This document shows positions 1-7,204 of a DNA stretch of 64,000 nucleotides, in pieces (the stretch's first letter is position 1; each line of letters opens with the position of its first letter). The notes under the pieces are model-generated. The model had not been told where the DNA came from, made no database searches, and worked only from the letters and a program-made list of their open reading frames with translations. The DNA comes from an uncultured Sphingomonadaceae bacterium (GTDB lineage Bacteria; Pseudomonadota; Alphaproteobacteria; Sphingomonadales; Sphingomonadaceae). The stretch lies in assembly GCA_947493195.1 (NCBI GenBank), contig CANLQG010000008.1, positions 62,001 through 126,000 of the forward strand, written 5' to 3'. The translations under genes and the position numbers were made by a program.

Positions 1-444
1 GAGATACCAGATGCCAATGGCGGTGGCGCGCTTGTCCGTGCCGAAATAGTCGGACAGCAGCGACATGCCTGTGGGAGATCCGCCGGCTTCCGCCACGCCA
101 ACTGCGGCGCGGCCCATCAGCATGGTCCAGAAACCCGTGGCAGCGCCGCACAGCGCGGTGGCTCCGCTCCATGCGCTAAGCGCGAAGGTCATCAGGTTCT
201 TGCGGTTGAAGCGGTCAACAGCGTAGCCGAAGGGTAGGGCTGCGATGGCAAAAGGAATACCGTATGCGAGGCCTGCAAGGATACCCAACTGTTCGCCAGA
301 CAGGCTGAATTCGTCGCCCAGCGGCTTCAGCACGAGGCCGATGATGGCCCTGTCAATCCCGTGACAAGTCTGGGCAATTGTCAGGATAGCAAGCACATAC
401 CAACGGTAGTTGCCTTGCTCCTTGCTGATATAAGCGCCAGCCAT
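1..444 (-). CDS. MFS transporter, C-terminal part beyond window
   Basis: The first 148 residues of a major facilitator superfamily permease; the gene runs off the left edge. The start at 444 follows a GAGAGGA ribosome site. The first helix carries a D-R pair (about 31-32). The loop between helices 2 and 3 holds the MFS signature G-x3-D-R-x2-R-K (about 73-82), and helix 4 has R112 and a G-V-A-E-A-G stretch. The nearest relative in the window is the transporter at 20797, which shares the same landmarks (spinster-like branch), so it probably moves an organic acid or lipid-like substrate by proton symport or antiport. It is divergent from the NTF2-like gene at 562. Substrate unknown. Confidence 0.9.
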   Translation of the reverse strand, partial: MAGAYISKEQGNYRWYVLAILTIAQTCHGIDRAIIGLVLKPLGDEFSLSGEQLGILAGLAYGIPFAIAALPFGYAVDRFNRKNLMTFALSAWSGATALCGAATGFWTMLMGRAAVGVAEAGGSPTGMSLLSDYFGTDKRATAIGIWYL

Positions 445-486
445 CCGAATTCCTCTCTCGCTACCCTGCATTGCAGAGCCGCCAAT

Positions 487-504
487 GTCGCAACCTGTCC
501 AAGG
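487..504. promoter_or_regulatory. candidate regulatory site, near-copy of the site at 19953
   Basis: An 18-base site in the 117-base gap between the divergent MFS gene and the NTF2-like gene. It matches positions 19953-19970 at 15 of 18 bases, with core CAACCTGTC. The core ends 62 bases before the downstream plus-strand start here and 64 bases before it at the other site. An 11-base palindrome CTGCATTGCAG lies at 466-476 in the same gap. Functional meaning is inferred only from recurrence and position. Confidence 0.35.
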
Positions 505-561
505 AAAGGCGCGGGCGGAGAGGCATCGCGTGATGAAGCGATAATGGAGAGAAAAACCGGT

Positions 562-954
562 ATGACGCAGGAAGAACAGAACAAGGAAATTGTCCGCGGT
601 TTCCTGGGCGCAGTAGAGGCTGGCGACATCGATACGATCGAGGCCTTGCAGGCACCCGAATGTAGCTGGTGGATCATCGGAACCGGCGAAATTTCGCGGG
701 AATCCTATACAGATGCGGTCAAAGGCATGTTGCTGACCGCTTCCCCACGCAAGGTCGAGATCATCGGCATGGTTGCCGAAGGTGACACCGTTGCCGCAGA
801 GGTGCGCTCGGAGATGCATTTCGGCGAGCGGGTCTATGTCAATGAATACCATGACCTGTTCGTGATCAGGGGTGGCCAGATCGTGCACGGGCGCGAGTAT
901 TTTGACACAGGTAAAGTCGCCGCTTTCTTCGGATCGCAGGGAGATACAGCATGA
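562..954 (+). CDS. SnoaL/NTF2-like protein
   Basis: A 130-residue protein of the cone-shaped SnoaL/NTF2 alpha+beta fold, the family of ketosteroid isomerases, polyketide cyclases and many catabolic helper proteins. It shows the family opening helix (N-K-E-I-V-R-G-F-L-x-A-V-E-A-G-D), a W-W pair near residue 37 and the ending strand H-G-R-E-Y-F-D. An upstream in-frame ATG exists at 544, but the GGAGAG at 546-551 is well placed only for 562. It overlaps the next NTF2-like gene by ATGA, so the two are probably co-translated and may form a heteromer. The reaction is not predictable; double-bond isomerisation or hydration in the flavoprotein pathway that follows is plausible. Confidence 0.8.
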   Translation: MTQEEQNKEIVRGFLGAVEAGDIDTIEALQAPECSWWIIGTGEISRESYTDAVKGMLLTASPRKVEIIGMVAEGDTVAAEVRSEMHFGERVYVNEYHDLFVIRGGQIVHGREYFDTGKVAAFFGSQGDTA

Positions 955-1373
955 ACCCTGAAATCACGGTGCGCGAATTCCTCTCGCTTTTTCATACCCG
1001 CAAGCTTGATGTCGATGCGGTGCGGGCCTTGCTGGCAGACGATGCCCGGTATCAGCCGGTCGTTCCGATCGCGCCAGTCAGGCAGGGTGCGAATGCCATC
1101 TGCGAGGAGCTGGAACGCCAGTACGAACTTTACGACGAATGTGCCTGCAACATTCTGAGCATCGCCGTTTCCGGCTCCACCGTGTTCACGGAACGGGTCG
1201 ATACCTGTCGCCAGCTGAAAGACGGGCGGGAAACGATCACCAGTGTTGTCGGCGTGTTCGACCTGGATGATGCGGGCAAGATCGTGTGGTGGCGGGAATA
1301 TTGGGATTGTCTGGATTGCGCCGGGCAGCTGGGGATCGATGACCAGGCCATGCGTTCGATTATGGGTGCTTGA
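951..1373 (+). CDS. SnoaL-like / limonene-epoxide-hydrolase-like protein
   Basis: A 140-residue NTF2-fold protein starting inside the stop of the preceding NTF2-like gene (ATGA). The strand F-T-E-R-V-D near residue 80 and the ending W-W-R-E-Y-W-D place Arg/Asp pairs where limonene-1,2-epoxide hydrolases keep their Asp-Arg-Asp catalytic set, so epoxide hydration is possible. The gene directly precedes a 3-ketosteroid-dehydrogenase-like flavoprotein with almost no gap. This supports a shared pathway of ring isomerisation or hydration plus desaturation. No signal peptide, so cytoplasmic. Exact substrate unknown. Confidence 0.75.
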   Translation: MNPEITVREFLSLFHTRKLDVDAVRALLADDARYQPVVPIAPVRQGANAICEELERQYELYDECACNILSIAVSGSTVFTERVDTCRQLKDGRETITSVVGVFDLDDAGKIVWWREYWDCLDCAGQLGIDDQAMRSIMGA

Positions 1374-1384
1374 GGGGAATGGCG

Positions 1385-3031
1385 ATGCAGTATGATGTAG
1401 TGGTTATGGGGTCGGGCGGTGCAGGCCTGACAGCAGCCCTGGTTGCCGCCAAGGCGGGCCGCAAGGTGGCCGTGCTGGAAAAGGCGCCGCACTTTGGCGG
1501 GACGACTGCGATCTCCGGTGGCGGCGTGTGGATTCCCGAAAGTCCGCAGGCGGTTGCGGCAGGCGTGGATGACAGCAAGCAGAAGGCGCTCGACTATTGC
1601 CTGTCGGTGGTTGGCAACCGGGCAGAGCGTGAGCTGATCGAAGCCTATATCGAAACAGGGCCGGAAATGGTCGAGTGGCTGGAGGCCAACAGTTCGGTAA
1701 ATTTCCTGCTCTCCCCGCCATCCAGCGATTGGTATCCGGACGTTGAGGGAGCAATGCACGAAGGGCGATTGCTTGCGCCCGCCGAATACGACGGCAAGCA
1801 GCTTGGCCCGTATTTCGACAGCCTGTCCAGGCCGCGCCAGGAATTCAACGCGCCTGGCGGAATGATGATCGACCTATTCGACCTGCCATACATCGCCAGG
1901 CTGCCGCGCCCCGGCGCGTTGTGGCACATGGCCAAGATCGCTATCCGGTTTGCGCGGGACAAGAAGAAGCTGGGGCGCGGCTCGCGTCTCACCATGGGCA
2001 CCGCCCTGATGGGCAGGTTGTACCGTTCGGTGCTGGATGCAGGTGTCGATCTATATGCAGATGCGCCGGTAGAACGGTTGCTGGTGGAGGGCGGCAGGGT
2101 AACCGGCGTTATGGCCACGATCGGCGGCGAGGAAACGCAAGTCCTTGCATCAAAAGGCGTTATCCTGGCCGCAGGCGGCTTTTCCGCCAACGAGCAGATG
2201 CGCAAGGAATATATCCCCTTTGCCGAACAGCACGTTTCGATCCTGCCCTATGAAAACACCGGCGATGGTATCAAGGTCGCTACCGCCTCTGGCGCAGTCA
2301 TGGGGGCGGACAATCACGCCAACGCCGTCTGGGCTGTTGTTTCGAAGCGCACACGCGACGATGGCTATGTCGAGCGCTATGCCCACCTCATAGATATGTC
2401 GAAACCGGGCTGCATCGCCGTGGGCGAAGACGGCAAACGTTTTGGCAACGAGGCCAGCGTTCATTTCGTGGAAGACATGCATGCCACGGGCAATGTGCCA
2501 GCATGGATTATCTCCAATGCCAGGAACGTGAAGAAATACGGCTTTGGCCTGTCGCTACCCGGTGGCGGAAAAATCAAGGAGCTGGTTGCGTCGGGGTATC
2601 TGAAAACCGCCGACACGCTGGCAGATCTGGCCGCACAGATCGGTGTAGATGCGGCAGGGCTGGAAGCCACCGCAGCCAAGGTCAACGCCGATGCCGCAAC
2701 GGGTAAGGACAGCGCATTCGGCAAAGGTGATACCTTGATCGATCAGGAAATCGGCGATCCCAACCATGCGCCCAATCCCTGCTTCGGCCAGGTGGGCGAG
2801 GGGCCCTATTACGCAATCCAGATCTTCCCCGGCGATGGTTCGACCACAGTCGGCGTGAAAATCGATGCTCAGTGCCGGGTGAAGGGTGAAGACGGACAGC
2901 CGATCCCCGGACTGTGGGCGGCGGGACTTGATGCCAATTCGATCTGGCAGGGCAAGTCTCCCGCTCATGGCTGCAATGTCGGCCCGGCCCTGGTGACTGG
3001 TTTCATCGCGGGGAGGAGCGTGGCTGCATGA
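1385..3031 (+). CDS. FAD-dependent 3-ketosteroid dehydrogenase-like oxidoreductase
   Basis: A 548-residue flavoprotein of the fumarate reductase/KstD family, which inserts a double bond alpha,beta to a ring ketone. The N-terminus has the dinucleotide-binding G-S-G-G-A-G and, about 25 residues on, an acidic strand end (V-L-E-K), then a G-G-T-T-A-I-S-G-G-G loop. The C-terminal third has the G-P-Y-Y-A-I active-site region and the closing I-P-G-L-W-A-A-G ... A-H-G-C-N-x-G-P-A FAD motif. ATG is possible at 1379 or 1385; the AGGGGA site at 1373-1378 is better spaced for 1385. Length fits KstD enzymes. Delta-1 versus delta-4 dehydrogenation, or a non-steroid cyclic ketone, cannot be separated by eye. 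Confidence 0.85.
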   Translation: MQYDVVVMGSGGAGLTAALVAAKAGRKVAVLEKAPHFGGTTAISGGGVWIPESPQAVAAGVDDSKQKALDYCLSVVGNRAERELIEAYIETGPEMVEWLEANSSVNFLLSPPSSDWYPDVEGAMHEGRLLAPAEYDGKQLGPYFDSLSRPRQEFNAPGGMMIDLFDLPYIARLPRPGALWHMAKIAIRFARDKKKLGRGSRLTMGTALMGRLYRSVLDAGVDLYADAPVERLLVEGGRVTGVMATIGGEETQVLASKGVILAAGGFSANEQMRKEYIPFAEQHVSILPYENTGDGIKVATASGAVMGADNHANAVWAVVSKRTRDDGYVERYAHLIDMSKPGCIAVGEDGKRFGNEASVHFVEDMHATGNVPAWIISNARNVKKYGFGLSLPGGGKIKELVASGYLKTADTLADLAAQIGVDAAGLEATAAKVNADAATGKDSAFGKGDTLIDQEIGDPNHAPNPCFGQVGEGPYYAIQIFPGDGSTTVGVKIDAQCRVKGEDGQPIPGLWAAGLDANSIWQGKSPAHGCNVGPALVTGFIAGRSVAA

Positions 3032-3040
3032 AGACTGTAA

Positions 3041-3208
3041 ACCATTCTCTGGCTGGCGCGTGGCGGGGCTCCCGACGCGACCGGTCAATATCTCGCAAAA
3101 CGCAAGCTTGGTGACATAACGCCTGCTGCCTGGAGCGACGAAAGCGCGGCGCAACTGTGGCGGACCAGCGAGGATCTGGTGGCCAAGGCGGGTCAACCGG
3201 CCAGCTAA
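3041..3208 (+). pseudogene. C-terminal remnant of a short-chain dehydrogenase
   Basis: Between the flavoprotein stop and the convergent LLM gene, one frame is open from 3041 (after a TAA at 3038) to a TAA at 3206-3208. It reads like the last 55 residues of a retinol-dehydrogenase-type SDR: G-Q-Y-L-A-K-R-K-L, then P-A-A-W-S-D-E-S-A-A-Q-L-W-R-T-S-E-D-L-V. The Rossmann motif and the Y-x3-K active site are absent and there is no plausible start. This is most simply a deletion remnant of an SDR gene that once followed the flavoprotein gene. The ATG overlapping that stop at 3028 opens only a short out-of-frame peptide. Confidence 0.6.
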
Positions 3209-3308
3209 TCGATCGGCGCTGCCTGCAACAAACCTCTCAACTTCCCGGGTTTGCGCGTCGATGTTCGACTGCGGTTGCGATTTTCTCGCTCCCCGACCTG
3301 ATTCTTTT

Positions 3309-4367
3309 TCAGGCCTCTCGGCGTTTCGCCTCCGCGACCATGCCAAACAGGCCTTCGTTGTATTTCGTCAGCTGTTCCATCGAGAGGTTTCGATAGGGGG
3401 TCATCGGGCACAGCGAATCCACCACGCCCCAGACGGGTTCGAGCTCCTCCAGCACCTCGTCCACCGGGCCGCATTTGACGAAGGCCTGCACCATTTCATC
3501 GCTTACCTTGTCGATCACGCCCGACACATCGCCATGCTCGCCTGCGGCAAGCTGGCAATCGCGCGCCAGATCGCCGAAGCCGATGGAATCGAAGAAATCC
3601 TCGTATTCCTTGTACCCGGCGTATCCGGCCACGGTGGCACGGCTGTCGTCGATGGCTTGCTGCTTATCGTCGTTAATGGCGACCCAGGGCCAGGCGTTGA
3701 TCTCGATATCCTCGCGCTTGCGGCCAAAGCGGGCGAGTTCGGAATGAATGAAATCGTTCTTCTGTACCGTGTAATCGACAGTCCACAGCGCATGCACCAT
3801 CAGCCCGTCGGCAATCTCCAGCGTCATGCTGGTCAGCTTGTCCTTGAGCGCGGCGATCCAGATCGGGACATTCTCGCGCACGGGCGGCGCGGTCATCATT
3901 TTCTCGGTCCATTCAAGGTCGTAATACTCGCCGTGCAGCGGCTCCATTTCCTTGTGACCGTTGGCGTTCACGTAACGGACGATCTTCACCACTTCGCGCA
4001 GGTGCGTCAGCAGCTTGCGGTGCGGTTCGCCATAAATACCTTCCAGCGCGCTGTGCAGCGACGTGCCCAGGCCGAGGATGAAACGCCCTTCGCTGATCGT
4101 GTCACACTCGATTGCGCAATAGGCGGTTTCCACCGGGCTGCGGGTGCCCGCCACGGCAATGCCGGTGGAGACCTTGAGCGTATCCGTCATCGCGGCGACG
4201 GCGGCCATCGGCACAAAGGGCGCGCCATAGATTTGCAGCGAGAAGACGCCCTCGAAGCCAACCTGCTCCATCTGCTTTGCAATGCCGCCCATCGCCGGTG
4301 CAGGCAGAACTGGCATCACCCCCCACCACTTGCGCTCACCGCCAGTCGCGTTCGTCAGTCTCGTCAT
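3309..4367 (-). CDS. LLM class flavin-dependent oxidoreductase
   Basis: A 352-residue TIM-barrel protein of the bacterial luciferase-like family, which uses FMN (or F420 in actinobacteria) for hydride transfer or flavin monooxygenation. Visible family blocks are V-M-P-V-L-P near the start, the T-G-I-A-V-A-G-T-R-S-P strand, G-R-F-I-L-G-L-G-T-S and P-I-W-I-A-A-L. The start at 4367 overlaps the stop of the upstream iron-oxygenase gene (ATGA), so the two are translationally coupled. It is a clear paralogue of the LLM at 7205. Its role may be flavin-dependent oxidation or reduction in the same pathway as the Rieske pair. No partner reductase gene is adjacent. Confidence 0.85.
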   Translation of the reverse strand: MTRLTNATGGERKWWGVMPVLPAPAMGGIAKQMEQVGFEGVFSLQIYGAPFVPMAAVAAMTDTLKVSTGIAVAGTRSPVETAYCAIECDTISEGRFILGLGTSLHSALEGIYGEPHRKLLTHLREVVKIVRYVNANGHKEMEPLHGEYYDLEWTEKMMTAPPVRENVPIWIAALKDKLTSMTLEIADGLMVHALWTVDYTVQKNDFIHSELARFGRKREDIEINAWPWVAINDDKQQAIDDSRATVAGYAGYKEYEDFFDSIGFGDLARDCQLAAGEHGDVSGVIDKVSDEMVQAFVKCGPVDEVLEELEPVWGVVDSLCPMTPYRNLSMEQLTKYNEGLFGMVAEAKRREA

Positions 4368-5431
4368 GCTTTTTCGTATCCTATGATGTCGCTGCAATCT
4401 GCGCTGACATCATCACGATAGGCAAAGTCGCCGCGCGCCTGTCTTTCGGCGAGTTCCGTCATCAACACGCGGTATTTCTGGCCTGCTTCATCCAGCGGGG
4501 AGTGCAAGTCCTTACGTTTTTCAGGACGCATGTAGCGTGGGCTCTGCGGCGAGGTCATCGAACTGTCCTGGCGTGAAACCTTGTAGCTCGCCTTGGGCAT
4601 CATATAGCGAAAAAGATTGCTCTTTTTAACGTTCGACGTGTTCATCGCGTAGTCCAGCCGGGTGCGGTCACGGGTTTCCGGCACACAAGGGTGGAACAAC
4701 TGCACGTTGTCACCTGGGCTGAACCGGCCATAGGCAATCGCGGCATGACTGCGCAAGTAGATGCGGATCACCTGGCGCACTTGCTGCACATCGTCGCGAA
4801 CGCCGCCGAACATCTTCATGATCGGTGCAACCGACTTGTTCACGCAGGTGCGAACCATGGTGATGGTTTCGCTGTCGTGGAACACTTCCACCTTCTCGGA
4901 ATCCATCTTCTCGTCACCCACGACGTCGGCATGGATAAAATCTGCGTGCGTCAGGTCGATCAGGTTCTCCAGGCTCAGCGGTGCGCAACAATCGAAGCGA
5001 ACGGTACCCAGCATGTGCAGCGGCAAGCCGCCGTCTTCTGGCAGGTAGGGGATGCTGGGAACATGCTCGGACGCGGCATTTTCAGGCTTGCCAAGCCAGC
5101 CCCAGACATAGCCGTATTTCTCAAGAACTGGATAGTGGCCGCTTTCGTCCGTGTATTCGCTCTTGGTGTCAGCCAGCGGATCGTTGGGGTGGTTCTCTGC
5201 AGCAAGCACCTCGCCATCGGGGCTGCGCCACAGGTAGAACGGCTGGGAGTAGACAGCGCGGCGCACCGGCTTCTTGTCCACGGCAAAGCTGTGAGCCAGC
5301 GGGAACCAGGCATCCGTCAGCATGATTTCGTGCGGCATCCAGGCATTGACCTTGGCCGAGAATTGGCGCGGGTCTGAAGTGATCGGGTCATCGTTCGCGA
5401 GGGTTGCCGGATTTTCGGTAGTTTCTAGCAT
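4364..5431 (-). CDS. Rieske-oxygenase alpha-type protein lacking the [2Fe-2S] motif
   Basis: A 355-residue protein related to the catalytic subunit of Rieske non-haem iron oxygenases. The catalytic half is intact: N156-x2-D159-x2-H162-x4-H167 gives the bridging Asp and two iron-binding His, and R-Q-D289-x6-Q fits the third ligand. The N-terminal half keeps the Rieske-domain frame (A-W-F-P-L-A near 41; Y-G-Y-V-W-G-W-L-G at 106-114), but the loops that normally carry C-x-H and C-x2-H are missing, with only residues 78-100 in their place. It therefore cannot hold its own Rieske cluster. The start at 5431 follows AAGGAG; an in-frame extension to 5488 would overlap the upstream gene. It lies 31 bases after the gene that encodes an intact Rieske domain. 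Confidence 0.82.
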   Translation of the reverse strand: MLETTENPATLANDDPITSDPRQFSAKVNAWMPHEIMLTDAWFPLAHSFAVDKKPVRRAVYSQPFYLWRSPDGEVLAAENHPNDPLADTKSEYTDESGHYPVLEKYGYVWGWLGKPENAASEHVPSIPYLPEDGGLPLHMLGTVRFDCCAPLSLENLIDLTHADFIHADVVGDEKMDSEKVEVFHDSETITMVRTCVNKSVAPIMKMFGGVRDDVQQVRQVIRIYLRSHAAIAYGRFSPGDNVQLFHPCVPETRDRTRLDYAMNTSNVKKSNLFRYMMPKASYKVSRQDSSMTSPQSPRYMRPEKRKDLHSPLDEAGQKYRVLMTELAERQARGDFAYRDDVSADCSDIIGYEKA

Positions 5432-5462
5432 GGCAGGCTCCTTGTCCTGGTACGGTTTGCTC

Positions 5463-6386
5463 TCAGGCGACTTTGTCTTGCTGTTCAACGCTGGCCGCGA
5501 TCTTTTCCCGCAGATCGTCTGCGTGGATCGATGCTGAAGGTTTTAGCACCCGCAGCGCAGCGCCATCGATATGATCGTGCACGCGCAGTGGCGTGCCCAC
5601 ACCCATGGCCTTGGCTGCAAGGCCATGACGTTCGGGCGAAAGTATGGCGCGCCAGCGCACCTGCGTGACTCGGCGCGCGCCAGGTACCGGCGCGAGCGTG
5701 GCATGCAAAAGCAGGTTGAATTCGTCATCCCGCAACGTGAGATCGCTTTCGCCGGTTACGGGATCGGTGGCGATCCGCAGGCTGATCGGAAAATCGGATG
5801 TGAAGGGGGCGGGCCAGTGCGGCGATGCCCATTGGCAAGACCGTTCCATCACCAGTTGCCCTTCCTGTTCGCAAAGCTCTGACAGCAGGTAGGGCGAGAA
5901 GCGCACGCCCTTGATTGAAATCAGCAGCGAGGGATCATCGAACAGCGCCGCGATATACTGGCCATGCTCCAGCGCCACGGTGGACGTGCCCGAAAGGGGC
6001 AATGTATAGCCATCATCGGCTGGCAGCGGCGCCTTTGCATCGAGGCAGATGCGCACGAAGCCCGCGCTTTCATGCACGCCAAAGGATCTGGCCTTGTAAA
6101 CCGGGGGAAATTTTCGCTCGCTCTTCAGATTGGGAATGTCGATCAGCCGGCCGCTTGCGCCGTCATACGTCCAGCCGTGATAACCGCACTGTATTGCACC
6201 ATTGCCCAGGATGCAGCCGAGCGAAAGCGGCGCGCGGCGATGCGGGCAGCGATCTTCCAGCGCGCGGACAGCGCCATCGGTGTCGCGCCAGAGCACAATC
6301 GGTTGATCGCCAATATCAACGCTGAGCGGTTTTTCCGCACTTACTTCTTCAGAGCGGGCCACTGCCCACCAAACTGTTTCGGTCAT
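5463..6386 (-). CDS. Rieske [2Fe-2S] protein with degenerate oxygenase domain
   Basis: A 307-residue protein with a perfect Rieske motif, C47-x-H49 and C67-x2-H70, in an otherwise canonical N-terminal domain (G-A-V-R-A-L-E-D-R before it, G-W-T-Y-D after it). The C-terminal part is about the size of an oxygenase domain, but the place where N-x2-D-x2-H-x4-H belongs reads L-F-D-D-P-S-L-L-I-S-I-K-G (148-160), without His ligands. It is the first gene of a minus-strand operon with the Rieske-less iron protein and an LLM flavoenzyme. The divergent TetR gene and a double palindrome upstream suggest TetR control. It may pass electrons to the downstream iron protein (inference). Confidence 0.82.
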   Translation of the reverse strand: MTETVWWAVARSEEVSAEKPLSVDIGDQPIVLWRDTDGAVRALEDRCPHRRAPLSLGCILGNGAIQCGYHGWTYDGASGRLIDIPNLKSERKFPPVYKARSFGVHESAGFVRICLDAKAPLPADDGYTLPLSGTSTVALEHGQYIAALFDDPSLLISIKGVRFSPYLLSELCEQEGQLVMERSCQWASPHWPAPFTSDFPISLRIATDPVTGESDLTLRDDEFNLLLHATLAPVPGARRVTQVRWRAILSPERHGLAAKAMGVGTPLRVHDHIDGAALRVLKPSASIHADDLREKIAASVEQQDKVA

Positions 6387-6417
6387 AATCGACTCGCATC
6401 TCCCAATGGGTGTCTTA

Positions 6418-6453
6418 TGACAATTAAATTGACGGATGACAATTTAATTGTCA
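6418..6453. promoter_or_regulatory. tandem palindromic operator, probable TetR binding site
   Basis: The 77-base gap between the divergent Rieske gene and TetR gene contains TGACAATTAAATTG (6418-6431), 8 bases, then its exact reverse complement CAATTTAATTGTCA (6440-6453). Read another way, there are two 17-base operators. The one at 6437-6453 is a perfect palindrome around a central T. The other (6418-6434) is a near-perfect copy. Their centres are 19 bases apart. A paired site next to a TetR gene is typical of autoregulated TetR repressors that also control the divergent operon. The AT-rich sequence stands out from its GC-rich surroundings. Confidence 0.8.
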
Positions 6454-6463
6454 ATGTCTGAGA

Positions 6464-7171
6464 ATGGCAACGATAGCTCGAAATCCTGCGGATTCTGCGA
6501 AACAGGGTGCAAGTCAGCCGGTCCGGCGTGAACGGGGCAGGGGCCGCCCACGTGCGGATGCAAAGGAATCGGTGGATGAGGCCGCGCTGTTGCGCACCGC
6601 CTTCACCACCTTTGCCAATCTCGGATATGAAGCCGCCACCATGCGCGCGATGGCGCGTGAACTGGGCGTAAGCCACAATCTGCTGAATGTGCGCTTCGGC
6701 AAGAAGTCGCAGCTTTGGAAGGCTGCGGTCGATTGGCGACTGAAAGAGGCTGCGCGGGACGTGGAGATTGCCTTCGATCCGACCCGCTCGCCCGAAGAAC
6801 AACTGCGCGACCTCGTGTTTCGCTTTTGTCGCTGGGCCATCATCAATTCGGACATCGTGGCGATCAGCCAGCGAGAGGGAAGGGAGCCCAGTTGGCGCCT
6901 CGATTACCTGACCGAACGCTTCACTCTGCCGTTCCAGCGCCGCCTGCAGAAGCTGCTGGAACAGGTTGGCTCCGGCACCAGTCTGCGCCCGCTTGGCTCG
7001 TCTGCGCTGTTGGCGCTGCTGGTTCACGGCGTGGGCTCGTTCTTTGCGCTTGGTCCGTTGTACGAAAGGATGCTGCCCGATGCGCCGCAGGGAAGTGCTG
7101 GCAGGCGGACGGACGAAGATCGCGCAGATACCATGGCTGAATTCCTGCTGGCCGGGCTGTTCGCTGGCTGA
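6464..7171 (+). CDS. TetR family transcriptional regulator
   Basis: A 235-residue TetR-type repressor. A basic N-terminal arm (R-R-E-R-G-R-G-R-P-R, 21-30) precedes the DNA-binding domain at about 38-88, with the helix-turn-helix A-T-M-R-A-M-A-R-E-L-G-V-S-H-N-L-L (58-74) and the usual F-G-K-K-S-Q-L-W that follows. The C-terminal ligand domain is unremarkable and diverse, as normal. It is divergent from the Rieske/LLM operon and convergent with the 7205-10211 operon. The paired operator immediately upstream suggests autoregulation and control of the Rieske pair. The inducer is presumably a pathway substrate or CoA ester (inference). Confidence 0.9.
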   Translation: MATIARNPADSAKQGASQPVRRERGRGRPRADAKESVDEAALLRTAFTTFANLGYEAATMRAMARELGVSHNLLNVRFGKKSQLWKAAVDWRLKEAARDVEIAFDPTRSPEEQLRDLVFRFCRWAIINSDIVAISQREGREPSWRLDYLTERFTLPFQRRLQKLLEQVGSGTSLRPLGSSALLALLVHGVGSFFALGPLYERMLPDAPQGSAGRRTDEDRADTMAEFLLAGLFAG

Positions 7172-7204
7172 TCCGGCGCGGGGCGACGGTCGACAGACAG
7201 CTTC

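Noticed and set aside
374..382. CAATTGTCA resembling half of the TetR operator
   Set aside because: It lies inside the MFS coding frame and is only a half-site, so chance is the simpler reading.
3261..4421. 386-codon plus-strand open frame opposite the LLM gene
   Set aside because: The minus strand encodes a well-formed LLM protein; the plus translation has no recognisable family features.
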